From NCBI RefSeq assembly GCF_042453785.1, contig NC_091673.1:7771001-7835000 (forward strand): a DNA stretch of 64,000 bases, read 5' to 3'. The translations under genes and the position numbers were made by a program. The notes beneath the pieces were generated by a model. That model was given only the letters and a program-made list of their open reading frames with translations. It was not told the DNA's origin and did no database searches. This stretch comes from Malus domestica (taxonomy: Eukaryota; Streptophyta; Magnoliopsida; Rosales; Rosaceae). The number at the start of each line of letters is the position of its first letter. The first letter of the stretch is position 1. Shown one piece after another: positions 32,611-48,048 of this stretch.

Positions 32611-33042
32611 CTAAGAACCAAAACTAGTTCATCAACTGTGTGGTCTTTTCATTAACTTTTGCTCCTGAATTTTGCCTATTGGGAAGCGATTGTTGTAAAA
32701 ACTCGAGTTCAGAGTTAAGATCATATTACGGCCTTTTATCTAATGTCGATTAGTTGGGTATCCCAATCCAACTCTACTATTAGTCTTAACTTCATTGATT
32801 TGTATGTAAGTTCAGTGCATATTACTGCTATGGTTTTGTTTCTTAGCCCACAAGCAAAGTAGGAAATTAATTTTAGACCTGAGTTGAATAATATGAACTT
32901 TATTGAGAAACAAAATCATACACACACCAACAACTTGGCAGCTCTCAGTACATAGAATTCGTCTCATAAACCCTTTTACCAAACAAATTTTGTGTCCTAC
33001 GTTCTCCAATCCCTGCAAGGTCTATGAATCGCATCATTCGAT
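32611..33042. other. intergenic, no gene recognised
   Basis: Includes the presumed 3' UTR of the B12D-like gene on the minus strand. Nothing else stands out. Confidence 0.5.
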
Positions 33043-33570
33043 TCACTTTGGAATCTTTGGATCTGAGAAGTATTTGTTGATAGATGGCATGATCTGGGGG
33101 GCTCTGCTTCGGACATATTTCCGGAGTCCATGTTCTGCGTATCTCTCACCCTCTGCATGGTTCTCTAGCACCCCTGCAATTCTGTTCTGCTTGGTAACCC
33201 TGAAACATACATAACACAAGATTAATCAACACCATCGAATAATTATTTGTAATCGTTTCTATTTGTATCATGTAATCGTTTCTATTTGTGCATACGGGCA
33301 AATGGGTCTACGTACCTGACTTCAGGGTTGGTGGTGATGTTCCTAACAAGCTGCATGCCGCAAATGCCAACAGCTATACCAACTGCAGCAAATAGGGGGA
33401 ACACCTATGCATCCAGGCCAACAAAAAATACATTTCACATATATGAGTGCCACATTAATTAGTTAGGGTTCTAAGAAACCAATATTCTGACCTTTAAGAA
33501 ACATATAAGAAGTCGAGAATGGAAATAATTCCAGTACCTCGGGCCTTATCCATCTGGAGGAGGAAGCCAT
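33043..33570 (-). CDS. B12D-like / NADH-ubiquinone reductase MLRQ-type small protein
   Basis: Three exons on the minus strand, 33570-33538, 33404-33316 and 33199-33043, all GT-AG, giving 92 residues. The protein starts MASSSRWIRPE, has a hydrophobic segment with FPLFAAVGIAVGICGMQLVR (one membrane span, residues about 12-31), then NITTNPEVRV, and ends RSRAPQIMPSINKYFSDPKI. This order and length match the plant B12D family, described as mitochondrial and related to the complex I MLRQ subunit (NDUFA4-like), with links to seed and low-oxygen physiology. The frame is clean and splice sites are canonical, so it looks functional. It lies between two TE-rich regions. Confidence 0.88.
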
Positions 33571-33949
33571 CGTAAAGCTGTTGAGAGAAACGAAGAAGAA
33601 GAGAAGAGAAGATGATTGAACAACTGTTCCCTTCTCTTTCTTGGAGGTGGCGTGAGAGACAAGGCAGAACTACCTGAGTTTTTTTTCACAACTATGAGCT
33701 CTTTATTTATAGCACCCACTAATTACCCATTTTTAGTTTCCAAAGAAAAAGCACAGCCTTGACCTATTTTTATCCAAATTCCGATTAATTCTAATTTTTC
33801 GGTTCAAAGTTTGTGGCCTTCCCTGTTGAGGAACTATTTGACTAAGTTTCTGTTTTGGTCCTCACACAAGTTAATTGAGTCCCCCATTTTGGCCCAATGG
33901 GCCTATGGAAGTTCTTTCGTACATGTCTATTCAATAAAAAAAAAAATTC

Positions 33950-34185
33950 GCATGAGCTCGTTTTGAAGTATTTTTAAAATGACTGATAGCAGTTTAACAG
34001 AAAATATTTTTGGGTTTTAAAAAGAGGTTGAAGTGCTTCTTACAATAAGCATCAGTTATGTGCTTCTTGCAAGAAACACTTTAAGTGTTTTCCATGATTA
34101 ACTTGCAATGTAAGTAAGAATTGATTTTAAAAACATTTTTATGAAAGGTGCTTTCTGCCATTTTGACCAGTTATGTACTTCTTGC
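33950..34185. mobile_element. MITE-like remnant
   Basis: Words such as TATTTTTAAAATGACTGATAGC, AAGTGCTTCTTACAATAAGC and GCAAGAAACACTTTAAGTGT form a loosely palindromic non-coding repeat. A related degenerate copy lies at 38885-39105. Ends are not exact. Confidence 0.45.
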
Positions 34186-34528
34186 GGATCGATAATGATG
34201 AGAATGAACTCTTGAGTAACATTATACGATAGAAGTCTAACAATTTGATTCCTCGTTTTCTATATTACATGAGCTATTCATACGTATAAAAGAACTACAT
34301 CCGTTCTAACTAATGAGACTATACCCCAAGTGTGCCATAATATTGTCATATTATTGTCAGAACAATGCTCAAGTACAAGTAGCACCGTAATCCGGCCCAA
34401 AATCGGATTGTATCCCCTTTCTAAATTTTGGACTGGGTCGGAGCCCAAAACAACTAAAAAGACTACCTAGCCGAAGGTATGATGCATCCAACAAAGAAGT
34501 CACTCGTCATCACATTATCCGTCTTGAC

Positions 34529-35205
34529 TGTTGGAAATTTTGAATAAAAATTTCATTGTCCCACATTGGTAATTTCCAAAAATTTTCCTCACTTTATAAG
34601 GTTTTGTCCTTTATAGACAGTGATTGGAGTGATAAGTCTTGGAGACTAAAATTGGGTTCACCCTTAAGGTTGGGCTTTGGGATGTACTAATTAATTGATA
34701 ATTAATAATTAATATATATATATAATTAATTTTTAAAAGATGGGCCTTGAGCCTTGGGGTTCTGAAAATTAAATTCTTTAATTAATTATTTTTAATTAAT
34801 TTCAAATTTAATTAAATTAGTATTTATTTGAACAGACTCATTTTTTCAGATGAAGTCTGAAATAAAAAAAAACGTAGAGAGCACAACACCCCTCTGAAGA
34901 GATGTCTTCCAACAATCACATCTCATTCTCATACATGTTGTGAACATGCATAATCACACTATATATACATCCATCTGCATGGTATATAGAACACCGAAAA
35001 TATCAAATTCTTCTTCTACATGCCTAAACCTTCTTACTGAGAGAGACACATAGAAATTCGCTAGAAGTTGAGTTTTCCGGTGCTGGAATTCTAACTTGAT
35101 CGTTGAATCCTAGTGAAGCAGACGTCCGTAGAACTACAAGCACTGAGTAGGGACGAAATTTCTGCTTCAAGGACATTGCAGTATAGAAGCCTCGATCTTC
35201 AAGTT
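34529..35205 (+). mobile_element. probable solo LTR (Copia type)
   Basis: Starts TGTTGGAAATTTTG and has TCCCACATTGG, TATAAG near 34597 and a TATATATACATC stretch before a leader-like segment, as in common plant Copia LTRs. No partner LTR or pol gene is present nearby. The right edge near CTTCAAG is uncertain. Confidence 0.42.
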
Positions 35206-35926
35206 GTATGTTTTATATTTTTGTTTTGTTCATACTCTGTTAATTTTTCTATCCGCATTTATTGTTTATTAACATATATAATTATATCACATATTGTTGA
35301 CTTATATCCAATATTGACCACAAATCGAGACCCACCTTCATGTTCATTGTTGTCATTTCTTTATCTTGGACTACGTCTTTCGGTTTCATTGAGTTTCCAG
35401 CTCTCGTATGCTATTGAGTCCCTTTATTATATAGAACAACACTCGTGCCATAGATTCATAATCCAAGTCGTTGAGAATTTTGCTATCAAATTAGGGTTTA
35501 TCTATCCCTCAATCCGTTCAAACATCATGAGCTGGGCAACTGGAGGTAACTATAAGCACGATGTGGTCAATTAAGAACAAAGCAGACTAAATTTATATAA
35601 CTTGAGAAAAGTACAAAGCAAACTATCAAGGTCCAACATTTCCAGCCAACTCTGTGTTATATTCCTATTGTTTTTCTCGCTTTCTCTCTTGCTCCGTCGG
35701 CTGCAAATTTTAATACAAATTCTGGCATCTGCCTTTGACTTTATTCAATTGTTCCCTTCCCAGCTTCCTTCAAATAGTTCATCGATCATTGGGCAATACA
35801 TAATATTCTTAGTTTTTTTATTTTTCTGGCATAGAACTTAGCAGATCTCAACAAGGTTTTAAACAAAGCCACTGACAAGATTGGATCACTGTCTTGTCCC
35901 TGTTCTATGTCATGCACGTCTGATAT

Positions 35927-36785
35927 AATTTGTAACAAATTGATTGATTATTTTTTAGCATGATTAAGTTTTGGATCGCTTGTATAGGGGCTAAGAGTGT
36001 TTTTCGACAATCAAAAGTGTTTTTAACTAAAATAAATATTATTTAGAGAAGCCATATTATGTTTATCTTTACTAATTAATGAAACTATCTTTGTCAACAT
36101 AAAGAGGATGAAAAAACAACTTAGTATTCTATCACATAAAAATATGATGGGCAATAATGTAATTTCACAAGTCCAAATTTTACTATTTTTTATTAAAGTC
36201 TCATTTACATGTGATGTTAAACTACCCCAATATTAAAAAATAAAAAAAATTTAAAATTTAAAAAACCAAAAACAAAAACCTCCCACTCCCTTTCTCTCCT
36301 CATTTTCTAAAAAAATGTGTTCATACACACAAAGTGTGTAGGCAAATGCCAGTATTTATGAAGAACTTTCAAATGTTTTTCTAGAAGTACTTGCATTTAA
36401 AAAAAAAATTAACTTTTAACAAAAGGAGTTATGAACATATTAGGATTGCAAAAATAGTCACAAACGAGCTCTGAGTGTGTTCAATTTTGTAACAAATTCA
36501 TTGAGTTTTTTTTTTAGCATGATTAAGTTTTGGATTGCTTGTATAAGAGTATTTTTTGACAATCAAAAGTAATTTTAACTATAATAAGGAAGAACAATCT
36601 TAAAACTGACTTCTACGTTGGATAAGTATTCTTTGGAGAAGTCACATTACATCTATGCTTATGAAGAACTTCCAAATGCTTTTTCAGAAACACTCGATTT
36701 TTTTTATTCAACTTTTTAGCAAAACACAATTATTAGCATATTGAGTTTGCAAAAATAGTCACAATCGAGCTCTAAGTGTGTGTTG
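35927..36785. repeat. tandem duplication of non-coding sequence
   Basis: TTGTAACAAATTnATTGA, AGCATGATTAAGTTTTGGAT and GACAATCAAAAGT occur near 35930-36030 and again near 36485-36575. The following words (GAAGAACTTyCAAATG, GCAAAAATAGTCACAA, CGAGCTCT) recur near 36360-36475 and 36662-36775. The first unit is about 555 bp, the second about 300 bp with an internal loss. No coding potential. Confidence 0.7.
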
Positions 36786-37950
36786 AGTTAGAGTAGGGTA
36801 ATGTTTTTATGTTAATTAATGTTTAAAATAGATTTATTTTTTTATTTTTTATTTTTACAATTGATAAGGTAATCTACACCAGGTCTAGAAATTCTTAATA
36901 GAGTCTCGAATACAAAAACAAATATGCTTAACAAACTAAACTACAAGTTACTTACTGATTAATTACTTAGCCTTTACTCTTGAGTCTCTCATTTCATTTC
37001 ATGGTTGACTTTTGTTATTGAAAATGCTTACCTAACAATCGGTCGTCAATCGACGCCTCTACCTGGTTGTTGGTGATGTTGCATGCACGCCTAGCTATAT
37101 ATTTAGGTATTTTATTTTCTCTGTTGGAAGACATTGAATTTGAGACTTATTATTATTTTTAGCAAGAATAATTTGATAGCACGATTGTGGCAAAGCATTG
37201 CCCATGCAGGAGGAATGATGTCAAACTTTTACCCACCAAATTTTTTAAAATTTATAAAAGTCCGAATATATGGGTTGAAGTCCAAATCCACTTCATATAA
37301 ACGTACTATAATCACCAGAGTAATCCATCACTTGCTCGTAAATTTTTTATTACCTTTTTTTTCTTTCCAATTTATCATTTAGAATAATACTTATTTTCTA
37401 GTGGATAGAGTATTTCGTTTCCCCTCATCCATCCCGAGTTTAGAATTCTTTTCTTCCCTTAATTATTGTAATAGTAAATTAAAATTAAGATATGTTTAGT
37501 CAACCTGAAGTATAAAATAAATCAACGATTATGATAAAAATTAACACTATCATGATGATTCAATTATTGAGTCATCATCATTTTTCTGATAGAGACGAAC
37601 ATTAAAATTGAGTCGTGAGTAAGAAAATAAACAATTATGGTTATGATATTGGGACAATCAAAATACGTATTGTCTCGTATATAAATTATTCCAACTTTGG
37701 AATGGATGTTTGCGCATACCGTATATAAGACCAGTAGTTATTTGATAAAGTTTAAAGGTCAATTCGCAATGGTTGTGGCTTTTTAAGAATTAATGTGTGG
37801 GCAGAGTGAGTTGATGCATCATCATCCATGGGTAAGGCATGACAACAACAATCTTTCAAAATTCTCTTGTGGTGTTTGCTTTGCAGCAGAATTGTGCCTT
37901 TTAGAGTGTGTTCCAAGTTCCAACTTCGACATCAACTTCGATAAAGCTAC

Positions 37951-38159
37951 CATGGGTGGTTCAGTGGTTGAGACGAATTTCATATTTATATTCCACATAA
38001 CACATCATGAGTTCAATTCTTGGTGCTCGTGGATTACACGATGATGGTCATGAAAAGACTAAACTGCTTATGCAAGTCTTCTTAACCTTCGAAAAAGTAG
38101 ACTATTGTAGCGAATCCTCCCGCTAGTAGCTTTTCTTAAAAAAAAAACAAAAAAAAAAC
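37951..38159 (+). mobile_element. tRNA-derived SINE with target duplication
   Basis: Has an A-box-like GTGGTTCAGTGGTTGAG and a B-box-like GAGTTCAATTCTTGG, the internal RNA polymerase III promoter layout, and ends in an A-rich tail (38138-38158). Flanks CATCAACTTCGATAAAGC (37930) and CATCAACTTTGATAGC (38160) form an imperfect target-site duplication, supporting a retroposed SINE. Confidence 0.72.
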
Positions 38160-38467
38160 CATCAACTTTGATAGCATTGTTAAATCAATTTCAAAAGGTG
38201 TTATATTCGTTATTATTTAATTGGTTACTTGCTTTATTTGATTTGTTAATTGCTCGAGGAAAATTTGTTTTTGCTACATCTAATCAAATAGTTTAATATT
38301 TGCCAAGTTGTCATAAAAAAACATTATTGTTTGGGTAGTGTTATCAATAGACACATTTTACTTCTTACATACCTTATTAATTTTAGACCGTTAAATCGAA
38401 TAAACAGAAAAAGATGCCACATCAAAGGTGATCTATACAATTCCGATCGCGCTCCAATTGACAACGG

Positions 38468-38684
38468 GCTGGTTTGGTATTACTGTACTTTGAAAAAAAA
38501 TTGATTCTGATGTGCTGTGAGAATAAACTCATTTTGCTGCTTCGCGTTTTTTAGTTTTTTTTCATTCAAAATTATGAAAATAAGCTGTTTTTAAGTATTT
38601 ACCAAACATATTTTTGAACTCAACTTTTTTTTATACCTATTTTTTATAAAAGCACCTCAGTACCTCAGTACCAAACCAGTACTA
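38468..38684. mobile_element. MITE with TIR around CTGGTTTGGTA
   Basis: CTGGTTTGGTA at the left and TACCAAACCAG at the right bracket about 215 bp of AT-rich non-coding sequence. Superfamily not determined. Confidence 0.65.
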
Positions 38685-38884
38685 TACACAAGAAAGAAAC
38701 AACTTCAATGCTTAGGTTTGAAGCCCTTCTGAAATATGCAAATAGTAGTTGAACCACCACAAATTTAGTGGGCTCCATTGCAAACTTGTAGACAAATAAA
38801 AGTTTGGTGTCCATTGTTACGAAATTAGCCCACTTAACAACTACTAAAGAAAAACCACACAAATTCAATCACTCCACGTATAAT

Positions 38885-39105
38885 AAGGTTCAAAAGTACT
38901 TTTAAAATAAATGAAAATATTTTTTGTAAAAGAGATTTTGAAATCAATTTTTAGTAAAAATTTAAGTGGTTTTTGGAAAAATATTTAAAATACTTTATGC
39001 AAGAAACACAATATAGTGCTTCTTCCAAAAACACTTGAAGTTTTTTTGGAACCCAAAAATAATTTCACTAAAAACATTTTGAATCATTTTAAATATATTT
39101 TCAAA
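38885..39105. mobile_element. MITE-like remnant, relative of 33950-34185
   Basis: AAGTACTTTTAAAATAAATG at one end and CATTTTGAATCATTTTAAAT at the other, with CAAGAAACACAATATAGTGC inside, echo the 33950 copy. Degenerate. Confidence 0.4.
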
Positions 39106-39837
39106 TAAGCTCATAGACAAGCGTTTGTTCGAGATGCGAACAAAATGCATTAGAAGGTTGAGATTAAGTAAATTTAAAGGCAATTACTTAAAGTGACATG
39201 TGAACATCATCTTCCTCGCAATAAAACCGTAAAAAAAAAGTTGGAAAAACCATAGAACTATCTAGAAGCTCAAGCTCACATGAGCTCATTCTCACGCCAC
39301 TCTTTCCAATTCGACTTTTCACTTATCAAGCCCAATTCAATTTCGCCACGTCATCTTCCACACCGCATCTTCGTCCGCATATTCCAAAAAAAAAAACAAA
39401 AGCGCCGACCCCACTCTCACGCGCGCAACGTGCACCCGGACCACCTTGCTCACCACGCACTTCCCATGAATGCGAAATCTCGAAAGCGGATTCTGCGCGT
39501 GACCCAACGGCGGGAGAGCGGAAATCCAGCGGCTAATAGTAAATCAGCGGCTAATACAAAGCCCTAAACGTAATCAACGGCTGCAAAGCGACTTTCTTTT
39601 TGTCAAATAAAAACCGCTGCACGAGATCAGGACTACCCACCGGTTATACGAGAAATTTTTAGTTGTGACGAGAATACAGATAGTACATTACGTGTTTTTA
39701 CGTAACTAGTAGAAAATTTTAATTTTTAAATTATTAACTTTTTAATATACATAACCTATTATTTATATAAAGACACGTAAGGTAGCATCTCGTGCAAATG
39801 TGATATTGAAATATGTCTCCGGATTTACCCTTCGCCG

Positions 39838-39847
39838 CTATATATAC
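39838..39847 (+). promoter_or_regulatory. TATA box of GAPC
   Basis: CTATATATAC lies about 105 bases before the ATG, followed by a pyrimidine-rich leader (CTCTCTCT). The equivalent element is kept near 5472 in the truncated copy. Confidence 0.6.
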
Positions 39848-39949
39848 TCTCTCGTAACTCACTCTCTTTCACACTACCTTCTAAAACCCTCGATCAGCTT
39901 TCTTATCTGCCTCTCTCTCTAGACTATACTTTCTCTCTCTACAATCATC

Positions 39950-42456
<2,507 letters not shown>

Positions 42457-43078
42457 ATCCATAATCCTTGAGGATCCAAGGCCTTTATTTTCCAAGTGTT
42501 GAGTGTCTCTAGGCTTTTCAAGTGTTATGGTTTGGAGTTCAGAATAAGAAGTGTTATCTTGTTTCCTCTCGTAGTTTTCTATTTTTTATGCTTTAGACAT
42601 TCAGTTTTATGGGTTCGTCCTCTCCTCCCCTTTTTGCTGATTAAAACGCAAATATGGCATTTTGTACTCTAGTTTTTGCAAGTTTGAATATAAAGGCAAA
42701 ATTGAGGGGGTTGTCGTATGGAATGTGTTTCTCTTATTCTGCTTCTACCCTCGATTGCTTGTTTGTTATTTTGCTTGCTATTATTCTCCTTGGTTAGCTT
42801 AAGCATTGTGATGTTTGCCAACCCGAGGACAATTAACGGTGTTTGATTTCATGTCCGATTCTCTTCGGGTTGGCAAACATATGTTGTAGAGAAGCGGTAA
42901 GTTTATTGTGCGAAGTTTAATAGATCATTGCAGCTATGCCAGCTGAGGTGGTTTATTCCTTATCAACTGCAGTCTACACTGTCGAAGTCCCAACCAATCA
43001 CTGCCTTGGGTGTCGGTGCCATTTTTCCTAATTCTATTGTGGAGACTATGAGACGGAGGCATTTGGCAAAAGCATAAA

Positions 43079-43256
43079 AAATAAAAAATAAAAAACTAAT
43101 GAAAAAGTGTTGAAAACTTTGAGTTTTAATGGTAAGGTTAAAAATAAAGGGTAAAGTAAATAATACAATGATTGATTTTTTTAAGTGTAAAAATAGGGTT
43201 TTTCGTTAAAGTGAACAGTACTCGGAGTTTTTTATTAAAATTTTCTAAAAAAAATC
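43079..43256. mobile_element. small MITE in the GAPC 3' flank
   Basis: About 175 bp with AACTAATGAAAA at one side, TTTGAGTTTTAATG inside and TTTTTCGTTAAAGTGAACAGT near the other. A second copy is at 60050-60213. Copy A of the duplication reads straight from GCATAAAA to AATCCGATACAAGAG (about 6940), so this insertion is absent there. Confidence 0.7.
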
Positions 43257-44490
43257 CGATACAAGAGAAAATCGGTTATGATAGTTTGGACATGTGAATT
43301 AAAGACTTATATGCTTCGGTTAGAATATGCGATTATGACACAGAGGTTTGTGGCAAAAGTGTAGAAGAAGACTAGGAAGAATTTGAAAGAGACCATAAAA
43401 AAAGATATGAAATAGTTGAAGCTACCGGAATACTTAATGTAATGACGTTGTATGATTATGCAGCTGACTCCACTTTGTGAAATAAGGCTGGGTTATTGTT
43501 GTAGTGGTGAAATCACATCAAGAATTTACACCGAGTGAAAGACCTCAGCTTCTACATCATCTCCTGTGAAATTGCTTTCTGGACACGCCGGCTTTGTGTG
43601 CATTGGGGGAGAGTGCTACAGAGGCCGCGCTTAGGTCGTTAAGGGTTGGCTTAACTTGGACAACTCGCTAAATTTTAGATGATTGGATAGATGGGGTCAT
43701 CCGTTTCTTGATTTGCATTTGTCGTTGTTATCCTGGACGAATCTTTTGACTGTTTGTTAGAAGGTGATGCTGCATTTCGAGATATTGTTGGATCACGTGG
43801 ACCCTCTAACTCATGTTTCCATCTCTCTATCTCAAATAAACAAATAAAGATTATATGAATTTCATTTAATTAAACTTGTCTCGTTATCCCATAATATGTT
43901 AAAAAATGACCGTTAATTTTTTTTGAACAAACGATAAAATGTTCATTAATTTTGTTAAAAAATGATCATAAATAAAAAAAAAGTTCTTATGACTCTTCCT
44001 CTCTGGGTACCCATCAAGCGACAAAGCCGTCATTTTAGCTAGAATTTCTCAAAATTTAAACTCATTTAACAATAATAAATAGGTTAATGAGCATTACAAC
44101 TACTTGAGGATAATGAGCAAAAACATACTCTTAGACTATCACTTAGTGCGTCTAAGAAAACAAAAGTTATAGTCGTCCCTTACGAAATTTTCTAACTCCG
44201 TCCTTGCCACCCACTTTTGATGAACTCCCAATTTATTATTGGCTTTAGTGACAGTTAACGATAAAGTGCCGAAGTTCTCATGAATGTGTAGTGAAATGGG
44301 AGATACATGCATTCATGTTTCTCAACGACAACAAATCAAACTGTGCACATGCCATTTTGTCCTCTCGTTTAAAAACTAACCACCCAACTTTCTATTTATA
44401 GTTATACACCTTGATTATTAGGACAACCCTACCTTAGGATACCCCCACCCTCGGTATGACCCCTCTATCCTTCCTTCTGCCCTACTTGAA

Positions 44491-44655
44491 TTTTTTTTTT
44501 AGTACATCAATATTTTTACATTAAAAAGATGAAAAGTTCGGTTAAGCCACACAATGAGCAACCTAATTTGGTATCGAATTTGCCGTCCATGAGATTCGAA
44601 CTTAAAACCTCTCACTTTCAAGTGAAAATAAATATTACCAGACCGTATTACTAAA
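44491..44655 (-). mobile_element. SINE-like element, minus orientation
   Basis: On the minus strand a B-box-like GTTCGAATCTCATGG is preceded by a possible degenerate A box and followed by a tail ending in A-rich sequence (T run at 44491-44500 on plus). No clear target duplication was found. Confidence 0.5.
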
Positions 44656-44953
44656 AAATTAGACCTTTTGTAACAACATCAAAGTAGTGATAGATTCCTT
44701 AAAATTAAGGGACGGGAGTACCCACGAACAACTCTTGGGTAAGTGCTATGCATGTGTGAAACTGAAACTTGTGGGTGTCTTCGAGCGAACGGACGACTTT
44801 ACAGAAAAGCTGTTACCAAGAGTCGATTGAACCGGCACCGCCGGTCGTTTGAAATCCATCCCTCCATAAAAAAACATGTCCTCAAAACAGTTGAACGAAC
44901 TACTTTCGCCTAGTTTGGTCCGTCACCAGTCACCTATGCAAACATTATAAAAC

Positions 44954-44956
<3 letters not shown>

Positions 44957-44986
<30 letters not shown>
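44957..44986. repeat. CT microsatellite upstream of the ankyrin gene
   Basis: About 15 CT units in the presumed promoter or leader of the gene starting at 45632. Confidence 0.85.
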
Positions 44987-44992
<6 letters not shown>

Positions 44993-45631
44993 GTCACTTC
45001 AAATCTCAATCTGCACTGGACTCTCAGGGACCCAAAGCTAATCTGTATCATTCGATGCTTTTGTCTCTACCTTTCCCTCCACCATGTAAATTAGTAAAAT
45101 ACCCTCCAAAAATCCCCATTAAATCAAGTGGCCATTTTCCTCTTGTTTTGTTATTATCTTCCTACAATCTCCTCACTTTTCCTCTCCCCTGCTTATCTTT
45201 TCACCTCCATAGCTTCATCTGGAAACAATGGCCTTTCCTGCTTTATCTTCTCCTCCCAGTCCTCCAATCTCAATTTCTCAGTACAAAATCTGTTGGGTTT
45301 GATCCAAAACTGCATGTTGTTCTCATACAGTTGATGGGTCACTTCTCCCATCTGTTTTTTTTCTTTTTTTGGTTTAACAAACTCAGTTGCATTGGTTTTT
45401 ATACCTTCAAGCCAATAAAAAGCTTAAATCTTTAGCTTTTCTGCAACTTTCCCACCAAAATGAACTTCATTTCTTATCCTTTTGGGCTCTTCCACTTTCG
45501 CTTTATATCTCATCTCTGATTTGCTTTTGCGTGCTCTGTTTTTCTGGGTTTTGTGTTTTGCCTCCACGTGTTTGACTAAATTCCTCTGAGAGTTGCTATT
45601 TGAGTTTTTGGTAGCCATTTCTTGTGTTACA

Positions 45632-48048
45632 ATGCCACCATCTTACTTCCCTTTAAGGTGGGAAAGCACCGGAGACCAATGGTGGTATGCATCACCAATC
45701 GATTGGGCAGCAGCCAATGGCTTATATGATTTGGTCAGTGAGCTTCTTCACCTTGACACCAACCTCCTCATCAAGCTGACCTCATTGCGCCGCATCCGCC
45801 GCCTTGAAACTGTCTGGGACGACGAGGCTCAGTTCGATGATGTTGCCAAATGCCGGTCACAAGTTGCCAAGAGGCTCCTCCACGAGTGCCAAATGCAGAG
45901 GGGACACAACTCTCTCATCAGGGCCGGCTACGGCGGATGGCTTCTCTACACTGCGGCCTCGGCCGGGGATGTAGGGTTTGTCGGGGAGTTGCTGGAGAGA
46001 GACCCTCTTCTTGTTTTTGGAGAAGGAGAGTATGGAGTCACTGACATCTTCTATGCTGCTGCCAGGAGCAAGAACTCTGAGGTTTTCAGGCTGCTGCTTG
46101 ATTTCTCAGTGTCTCCAAGGTTTAGCCTCAGTAATGGAGAATTCGAAGAGAGGTTGGGTGATGTTACATCGGATTTCAAGTGGGAAATGATGAACCGGGC
46201 GGTTCATGCCGCTGCTAGAGGTGGCAATTTGGAGATTTTGAGGGACCTGCTTGGGGATTGTGAGGATGTTTTGGCTTATAGAGATGCTCAGGGATCTACC
46301 ATCTTGCATACAGCGTCTGGCAGAGGGCAGGTTGAGGTGAGGTCACATATATGCTTGTTACCTTGTTAGATGATTGAATTTAGTTACTTTGGTATCGTTT
46401 CGTAGAATGTTGATGTAATTGAAGGTACTCTGGATGTGATACTTAGTAAGGTTTACAGAAGACGGAAAGATTTTTCTTCACTTATTTTCTTATTTTTTCA
46501 GTTTATGTGTGTGCTTATTTGGCTTCAACATCTTGATGGCTGCTCACCAAATTTAATGTCCTCACAGGCACCAAAACTTGACTTAAATACTCTTTCTATA
46601 CATGAAAGGAAGTCTCTTTTTCTTCTGTTTAATTCATTTTCTTGCTTGGTTATGTAAAGATTTGAACCTGTGAATATATCATTCATCGGTTGATGAACAT
46701 GCAGAGTGTCTTTGCTGACTGATTTTCGAACTTTCTTTTAATCATTGAACTATTACTTGCAATGTTAATGTTGAAGTTTGATCATCCTTTCGTGCAGGTG
46801 GTTGAGTATCTAATAGCATTCTTCGATACCATCACAATAGTAGATAATCAAGGGAACACAGCTTTACACGTGGCCGCTTATAGGGGTCACCTGGCTGTGG
46901 TGGATGTCCTAATTCGTGCATCTCCCTCGTTAACCATGTCATCAAACAACTATGGAGACACCTTTCTGCATTTGGCAGTGGCTGGTTTCAGAAGCCCTGG
47001 TTTCCGGAGACTGGACAAACAGATTGAGCTCCTTAAGCAATTAGTATGTGGTGATATTGCGAACATGCAGGACGTTGTTAATGTTAAGAACAATGATGGA
47101 CGAACTGCTCTTCACATGGCTGTAATTGAGAATGTTCAATCTAATTTGGTGGAACTCCTCATGACTCTTCCATCAATTGATTTGAACATCCGTGACTCTG
47201 GCGGCATGACCCCTCTAGATATTCTTAAACAAAGGCCGAAGTCAGCATCGTCCGAACTTCTGATCAAGGAATTGATTTCAGCTGGAGGGATCTCCAATCG
47301 TCAGGACCGTAAAGCAAGGAGCGCCCTTGTTTCCCATTTGAGAATGCGGGGTATTGGAGGCAGTCTGGGAACCTCTTTCAGAATTCCTGATGCAGAGATA
47401 TTATTATACACGGGCATTGACAATGCTTCTGATGCCAATTGCGATCAGTCAGGTGTGCAATTCAACACGTTCTCAGGTGAGCTAAGACAGTTTGGCTCAC
47501 CCAACACAGTAAACAATAAGAAGTCAAGTTCTGTAACTTATGCTGCAAGGCGCCTTAAGTTTCTTCTTCAATGGCGGAGGAGGAAAGAAAAAAAGGAATC
47601 TAGCATAGACTTAAGAGATAATGATTCTGTGGAGTCATTTAGCACCTGTGTAGATTTGGACGACAATCCAATCCCTCTTCGGCAGATGTATGCCAAATCT
47701 TCCTCCCTCCCAAACAACAAAAGGACAGTTTCCGTGAGGAGTTTTCTTCCGAGTCCATACACTAAAATGAAATTTACTGCTGGTTTATCACACGGTGTGA
47801 TTCAGGCAAGATCATCTATGTCTTCCCCTAAGTTCATGGACAAAGAGAAGGGTGTTGACATTTTGGGACCCTCTAGTTCAAATGGCAAACCACCACATCC
47901 ACAAGCGAGCTTCAAACATAATTCCCTCAGTAAGAAGTTAATAAACCAATATTTGTCTGTTGGCGCACAAGCCCTGGATGTGAATGAATCAATTAGCTCC
48001 ACTTGGTCGAATCAAAATCACAAACACTCCGGTCCTCTAGTTGCTTGA
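45632..48048 (+). CDS. ankyrin-repeat family protein
   Basis: Two exons, 45632-46336 and 46798-48048, joined in phase 0 by a GT-AG intron, encode 651 residues. The start is the first ATG of the frame, giving MPPSYFPLRWES. At least seven ankyrin repeats can be read, including PIDWAAANGLYDLVSELL, AVHAAARGGNLEILRDLL, STILHTASGRGQVEVVEYL (across the intron), NTALHVAAYRGHLAVVDVL and RTALHMAVIENVQ. The last about 230 residues lack repeats and are Ser-rich and basic (LKFLLQWRRRKEKK). There is no PGG membrane domain, so it is probably a soluble scaffold. Ankyrin repeats bind proteins; the partner is unknown. The same architecture exists as an uncharacterised plant ankyrin family. Confidence 0.9.

Noticed and set aside
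35113..35574. 153-aa hydrophobic frame
   Set aside because: AT-rich sequence after the solo LTR; no recognisable domain and poor start context.
36000..38000. Search for tRNA, rRNA or other RNA genes
   Set aside because: Only SINE-type pol III boxes were found; no cloverleaf or rRNA sequence could be recognised by eye.
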